Below are positions 6,032 to 6,772 of a stretch of DNA of 6,772 nt, in pieces (within the stretch, counting starts at the first letter, position 1; each line of letters opens with the position of its first letter). The notes under the pieces were generated by a model. That model worked only from the letters and a program-made list of their open reading frames with translations, was not told the origin of the DNA and did not search any database. A program made the translations under genes and the position numbers. The stretch covers positions 1 to 6,772 of the forward strand of contig JAQCHR010000209.1 in assembly GCA_027619655.1 (NCBI GenBank). Reading direction: 5' to 3'. This DNA comes from Pseudomonadota bacterium (lineage in GTDB: Bacteria; Pseudomonadota; Alphaproteobacteria; UBA8366; GCA-2717185).

Positions 6032-6466
6032 ATGACCGTACATCTGATCAAGCTCAGCGTCGGCGTCGACAGCGTCGCGCATCTGGCGGCGATCCAGCAG
6101 CGCCGGCTGCAGGACGCGCAGACGGCAGGGCTGGGCGACCGGCTGTGGCACCAGACGCGCCATATGCCGCGGCGCGCCGCGGAACTGCTTGATGGCGGCT
6201 GCATCTACTGGGTCATCAAGGGCGCCATCCGCGCCCGGCAGCGCGTCCGCGAACTCGAGGCCGTGGCCGACGACGAGGGTACAAGGCGGTGTCGGCTGAT
6301 CCTCGTTCCCGGGCTGACGGAAACCATCGCCTGGCCGCGGCGGCCGTTTCAGGGATGGCGCTACCTTGAACCGGCCGATGCGCCGCCGGATCTCGGCGAA
6401 GGCGGCGCCGATGCGGAAATGCCGCCGGAAATGGCCGCCGAGTTGCGGGCACTCGGCCTGATATAG
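6032..6466 (+). CDS. DUF1489 family protein of unknown function
   Basis: A 144-residue, probably cytoplasmic protein. It is recognised by the family's pattern (DUF1489, PF07370): MTVHLIKLSVGVDS at 1-14, an H-x-T-R-H-M-P-R-R segment at 40-48, ELLDGGCIYWVIKGAIRARQ at 51-70, then RRPFQGWRYLEPADAPPDL at 103-121, and a short C-terminal tail ending ALGLI. The family is found mainly in alphaproteobacteria and no function is established; the basic and aromatic conserved residues might suggest RNA or nucleotide contact, but that is speculation. The ATG lies 1 nt after the TGA of the preceding gene (TGACATG), so translational coupling is likely, and its own Shine-Dalgarno is weak. The frame is open far upstream, but that part overlaps the HPt-like gene and does not match the family. 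Length is normal for the family. Confidence 0.9.
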   Translation: MTVHLIKLSVGVDSVAHLAAIQQRRLQDAQTAGLGDRLWHQTRHMPRRAAELLDGGCIYWVIKGAIRARQRVRELEAVADDEGTRRCRLILVPGLTETIAWPRRPFQGWRYLEPADAPPDLGEGGADAEMPPEMAAELRALGLI

Positions 6467-6476
6467 CGGGCGATTT

Positions 6477-6514
6477 CGCCGGTGATTCGGCGCCAATGAA
6501 AAAAACTTCATTTT
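6477..6514 (+). terminator. Weak terminator candidate after the DUF1489 gene
   Basis: CGCCG (6477-6481) and CGGCG (6488-6492) form a 5-bp GC stem, followed by a second stem AATGAA (6495-6500) with TTCATT (6507-6512) running into TTTTG. The AT-rich second stem with its short T-run is the more terminator-like part. Position just after the last cluster gene supports it; stem strength does not. Confidence 0.35.
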
Positions 6515-6529
6515 GTTCGCCGCGAAGAC

Positions 6530-6558
6530 TAGACAAGCTCCGGCGGCTTGCTTATACC
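6530..6558 (+). promoter_or_regulatory. Predicted strong promoter after the cluster
   Basis: TAGACA (6530-6535, 5 of 6 to TTGACA) and TATACC (6553-6558, TATA core intact) are exactly 17 nt apart. Transcription would start near 6565 and run out of the window. It is the best -35/-10 pair on the plus strand and sits in a gene-free stretch. Confidence 0.55.
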
Positions 6559-6564
6559 CTGCGC

Positions 6565-6750
6565 CGCTGACGCCTTGACCGGCACCGGTTACCGGGCTGG
6601 AGACAAGGCGGCGGCAATCCCGCAGCAACATAGCCGTTGCGTAGGGACGATTAATTCGTTAAAGTGAAAAGTTGAACCCCTCCCTTTGGGAAGGCGGTGT
6701 ATTTGACGCTCTACGGGGTGTTGGACGTTCTAGCTTATTGTGAATCGGAA
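6565..6750 (+). other. Gene-free structured stretch: possible small RNA or long 5' leader
   Basis: No convincing reading frame is seen from 6467 to 6750. Just after the predicted transcription start, CGCCTTG (6571-6577) pairs perfectly with CAAGGCG (6604-6610). Next come GCAAC/GTTGC (6625-6629 and 6636-6640), ACGA/TCGT (6647-6650 and 6656-6659), and CCTCCC with GGGAAGG (6679-6684 and 6688-6694, one bulged A). I compared it from memory with tmRNA, RNase P RNA and the common riboswitches and recognised none. It may be an independent small RNA or the untranslated leader of a gene beginning near 6751. Confidence 0.4.
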
Positions 6751-6772
6751 ATGGAAGGGATGCGCGGGCGGC
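6751..6772 (+). CDS. Possible start of a gene running off the window
   Basis: ATG at 6751 opens a frame reading MEGMRGR before the sequence ends; an in-frame ATG at 6760 follows GGAAGGG, which is too close to serve as its own ideal Shine-Dalgarno. GGAA lies directly before the first ATG. Seven residues are too few to identify a protein. A basic, Gly/Arg-rich N-terminus behind a long structured leader would suit a nucleic-acid-binding protein such as a cold-shock protein, but that is only a guess. Confidence 0.2.

Noticed and set aside
5365..6631. Minus-strand open frames opposite the HPt-like and DUF1489 genes
   Set aside because: Antisense to two packed plus-strand genes, one of which matches a known family end to end.
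6675..6720. GGGAAGGCGG and CGGGGTG segments recalling cobalamin or TPP riboswitch cores
   Set aside because: The remaining conserved elements of those riboswitches are absent nearby, so the resemblance is a short-word coincidence.
6703..6732. TTGACG as a second promoter near the right end
   Set aside because: No acceptable -10 hexamer is found 16-19 nt downstream.
1..6772. Insertion sequences, CRISPR arrays, tRNA genes, toxin-antitoxin or defence genes
   Set aside because: No spaced direct repeats, transposase motifs, tRNA-like cloverleaf or defence-protein signatures were seen on either strand.

Overview
The window is GC-rich chromosomal DNA from an alphaproteobacterium. Lineage evidence is a RecA of alphaproteobacterial type behind a direct-repeat GTTC-N7-GTTC LexA-type box, an IalB-family secreted protein, a DUF1489 protein (family largely confined to Alphaproteobacteria), and recA next to alaS. 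A member of Rhodospirillales or a relative is a guess; genus cannot be read from the sequence.

Left part (1-3521). The minus strand carries recA (3279-2152) and, downstream, the first 413 codons of alaS (1239 to the window edge). Between them, on the plus strand, lies a small secreted IalB-family gene (1490-1990), so alaS cannot be a simple read-through partner of recA. A credible sigma70-type promoter for alaS lies at 1357-1329, and a terminator-like hairpin sits in its leader. The recA upstream region has a strong Shine-Dalgarno, a plausible promoter and a perfect SOS box at 3356-3370.

Right part (3522-6466). A plus-strand three-gene cluster runs divergently from recA. It encodes a biotin-dependent carboxylase alpha subunit, most like 3-methylcrotonyl-CoA carboxylase (675 aa), then a small acidic protein with an HPt-like motif (19 nt gap), then a DUF1489 protein (1 nt gap). 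The spacing suggests one transcript. No carboxyltransferase (beta) subunit is in view, and the carboxylase start has no recognisable Shine-Dalgarno.

Right end (6467-6772). After a weak terminator candidate there is a good promoter (TAGACA-N17-TATACC), followed by about 200 nt with four inverted repeats and no convincing gene. This is either a small RNA or the long leader of a gene that may begin at 6751 and continues past the window.

No mobile element, CRISPR array, tRNA or rRNA was seen. Most of the window is ordinary core genome. The best candidates for something undescribed are the structured transcript at the right end and the HPt-like gene tied to a leucine-catabolism-type carboxylase.
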